A DNA stretch of 64,000 nt from Solirubrobacterales bacterium (lineage in GTDB: Bacteria > Actinomycetota > Thermoleophilia > Solirubrobacterales > Solirubrobacteraceae), in NCBI GenBank assembly GCA_019240115.1, contig JAFAYV010000011.1, forward strand, positions 62,001 to 126,000, given 5' to 3'. The translations under genes were made by a program, and so were the position numbers. Each line of letters begins with the position of its first letter. Position 1 is the stretch's first letter. Positions 62,195 to 64,000 of this stretch are shown here, piece by piece. The notes below the pieces were generated by a model. It was not told where the DNA came from. It was given only the letters and a program-made list of their open reading frames with translations, and ran no database searches.

Positions 62195-64000
62195 ATGCGA
62201 CGCTCGCTCACGGCGCTGGTCGCCGCCGCGCTGGCCGCCGCCCTCGCCGCGCTGACCGCCACCCTCGCCCCCCTTGCCGCGCTGCCCTCGGTGGCGTCGG
62301 CGGCCCCGCCCCGGCGGCCCGCCCAGCACCCCCTCGCGATCGGCACCGGCGGCGCCGTGGCGTCGATGGACGTCGACGCCAGCCAGGCCGGGATCGACGT
62401 GCTCCAGCGCGGCGGCAACGCGATCGACGCCGCGGTGGCGACGGCGAGCGCACTCGGCGTCACGATCCCGTTCGTGGCCGGCCCGGGCGGCGGCGGGTTC
62501 ATGGTCATCTACCTGGCCAGGACGCATCGCGTGGTGACGATCGATGGCCGCGAGACGTGCCCGGCGGCGTGCACCTCGACGACCTTCATCGATCCGGCGA
62601 CCGGCATGCCCTACGACTACGACTACGCCTCGGCGCAGCCGCTGTCGACCGGCGTGCCGGGGATGGTGGCCACGTGGGCGCAGGCGCTGCGCTTGTACGG
62701 CCGGCGGTCGCTGGCGGCCGACCTGCAGCCGGCGATCGCCGTCGCCCAGCACGGCTTCCGCGTCAACCGCGACTTCCGCCAGCTCACCCAGTCCGGGCTC
62801 GCCGAGCTGCGGGCTTATCCGGCGAGCCGCAAGCTGCTGCTGACCACGTCGGGCAGTCCGCTGCCGCTCGGCCAACTGCTGCGCAACCCCGACCTCGCCC
62901 GGACCTATCGGCTGATCGCGCGCCACGGCGCCGGCTACCTGTACGACGGGCCGCTCGGCCGCGCGATCGTCCGCGCCGTCGACCACCCGCGGCTGACGCC
63001 GGGCACGCAGCTGATCACCCGGCCGGGGATCATGACCGTCAACGACCTGCGCGCCTATCGGGCGAGGTCGCTGCCCTCGACGCGCGTCAGGTATCGAGGA
63101 CTCGACATCTACGGGATGGAGCCGCCGTCGAGCGGCGGGTCGACGATCGGCGAGGCGCTGAACATCCTCAGCGGCTGGAACCTCGGCTCCGAGCCGCGGG
63201 CGCTGGCCCTGTATCACTACCTTGAGGCGTCGCGGCTGGCCTACGCCGACCGCGATGCCTGGGTCGGCGATCCGGCGTACGAGCGGGTGCCGCTCTCAGG
63301 GCTGCTCAGCCCCGCCTACGCGGCGACCCGGCGCTGCCTGGTCGGCGACCACGCGCTGACCTCGCCGCTGGCGCCCGGCCAGCCGTTCCCGCCGTTCGCG
63401 GGGACCTGCCCGGCGGCGGCGCCCGCCTCGAGCGTGCCGGCGACGACGGCCTCGCCCGAGCTCCACCACACGAACAACATCGTCACCACCGACAGGGCCG
63501 GAGACATCGTCGCCTACACGAACACGATCAACTTCTTCGGCGGCAGCGGGATGACGGTCCCCGGATACGGCTTCCTGCTCAACAACGAGCTCACCGACTT
63601 CGACTTCGCCCCCGCGCAGCCGGGCACGTATGACCCGAACCTCCCCGCGGGCGGCAAGGAGCCGCGGTCGAGCATGGGCCCGGTGATCGCGTTGCGCGAC
63701 GGCAGGCCGCAGTTCACCGTCGGCGCGGCCGGAGGCTCGACGATCATCACGACGATCCTGCAGACGCTGATCAACCATGTCGACTTCGGGATGTCGCTGC
63801 CCGCCGCGCTCGCCGCGCCGCGGGTCAGCCAGACCAACACGAGCACCTCGCTCGCCGAGCCGGCGTTCTACCACAGCGCGCTCGCCCAGCAGCTGACCCA
63901 GCAGTACGGGGAGAAGTTCACGCTGGCGACGGGACCGGTGCTGCCGCTCGATCACTATCCGGGCGACGCGACGGCGCTGGCGCTGCTCGGCCACGGCCGC
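62195..64000 (+). CDS. ggt: Secreted gamma-glutamyltransferase (cut by window end)
   Basis: At least 602 aa visible. A signal peptide covers residues 1-39 (MRRSLTALVAAALAAALAAL..., cleavage near ASAAPPRR). The family start GTGGAVASMDVDASQAGIDV, RGGNAIDAAVATASALGV, GPGGGGFMVIYL and STGVPGMVATW follow, then PPSSGGSTIGEALNIL, and the beta-subunit start HHTNNIVTTDRAGDIVAYTN, where the nucleophile Thr is kept but the usual TTH is TNN. GPVIALRDGRPQFTVGAAGG is the late conserved block. It cleaves glutathione or gamma-glutamyl compounds outside the cell. GAGGAGG lies 6 nt before ATG 62195. Confidence 0.94.
   Translation, partial: MRRSLTALVAAALAAALAALTATLAPLAALPSVASAAPPRRPAQHPLAIGTGGAVASMDVDASQAGIDVLQRGGNAIDAAVATASALGVTIPFVAGPGGGGFMVIYLARTHRVVTIDGRETCPAACTSTTFIDPATGMPYDYDYASAQPLSTGVPGMVATWAQALRLYGRRSLAADLQPAIAVAQHGFRVNRDFRQLTQSGLAELRAYPASRKLLLTTSGSPLPLGQLLRNPDLARTYRLIARHGAGYLYDGPLGRAIVRAVDHPRLTPGTQLITRPGIMTVNDLRAYRARSLPSTRVRYRGLDIYGMEPPSSGGSTIGEALNILSGWNLGSEPRALALYHYLEASRLAYADRDAWVGDPAYERVPLSGLLSPAYAATRRCLVGDHALTSPLAPGQPFPPFAGTCPAAAPASSVPATTASPELHHTNNIVTTDRAGDIVAYTNTINFFGGSGMTVPGYGFLLNNELTDFDFAPAQPGTYDPNLPAGGKEPRSSMGPVIALRDGRPQFTVGAAGGSTIITTILQTLINHVDFGMSLPAALAAPRVSQTNTSTSLAEPAFYHSALAQQLTQQYGEKFTLATGPVLPLDHYPGDATALALLGHGR

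Overview
The window reads as chromosomal DNA of a very GC-rich actinobacterium. Supporting signs are a strong G/C bias at third codon positions, two probable F420-dependent oxidoreductases (a luciferase-like and a PPOX-type protein), a PASTA-type Ser/Thr kinase, a RecBCD operon, GTG starts with GTGA/ATGA overlaps, and many apparently leaderless genes. A member of the Thermoleophilia/Solirubrobacterales is my inference; no rRNA or tRNA is present to settle it. I see no prophage, IS element, CRISPR array or plasmid function. Most of the window is ordinary, well-packed metabolism, but the gene boundaries are unusual.

Layout. 0-12.5 kb: the end of ppdK; an MDR reductase; a tightly overlapping minus-strand operon (DoxX-like membrane protein, molybdopterin hydroxylase large subunit, acyl-ACP thioesterase); a GT2-GtrA glycosyltransferase; a class I aminotransferase divergent from a repeat-bearing membrane protein; a sugar-acid dehydratase/SDR pair; and a cyclase-family hydrolase. 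12.7-19.2 kb: a MarR-PDZ fusion regulator divergent from an HtrA-type protease with no export signal, a class III aminotransferase, then a signalling block (Crp-like regulator, PASTA kinase, Rcp1-like response regulator). 19.3-28.7 kb: a phosphoenolpyruvate carboxylase fossil followed by recC-recB-recD. 28.7-31.8 kb: a decayed alcohol dehydrogenase, an atypical SDR, a MutY-type glycosylase and a repeat-rich non-coding stretch. 31.8-37.4 kb: a 4-hydroxyproline catabolic cluster (epimerase, DapA-type deaminase, GntR regulator, three-subunit D-hydroxyproline dehydrogenase). 37.6-48.3 kb: a GlxA-like regulator, an MBL-like protein, an Fpg/Nei glycosylase, a DsbA-like protein, a NirB-like fragment, malic enzyme, an acyltransferase, a stand-alone LigD-type polymerase, a PncA-like hydrolase and the F420 oxidoreductases. 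48.6-64 kb: an NCS1 permease, a MetE-like protein, a PfkB kinase, NagA, a HAD hydrolase, a ClpE-like AAA+ unfoldase, an ABC-F ATPase, a macro-domain hydrolase, a type 2 asparaginase, an ArsR/SRPBCC pair with a broken YciI gene, and the start of a secreted gamma-glutamyltransferase.

Two themes run across the window. First, a TANNNT-like -10 hexamer lies 6-8 nt before the start codon of about 20 genes or leader ORFs, which points to leaderless transcription and helps choose starts. Second, short tandem duplications (18-43 bp, 2-7 copies) are anchored on gene ends. They multiply stop codons and, at recC/recB and at the dehydratase/SDR junction, stop-start coupling sites or Shine-Dalgarno-plus-start modules. 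A 26-bp sequence is repeated identically 28 kb apart, each time next to a GC-rich tandem tract. The MarR-PDZ/HtrA pair and this repeat-driven remodelling of gene junctions are the most unusual items.
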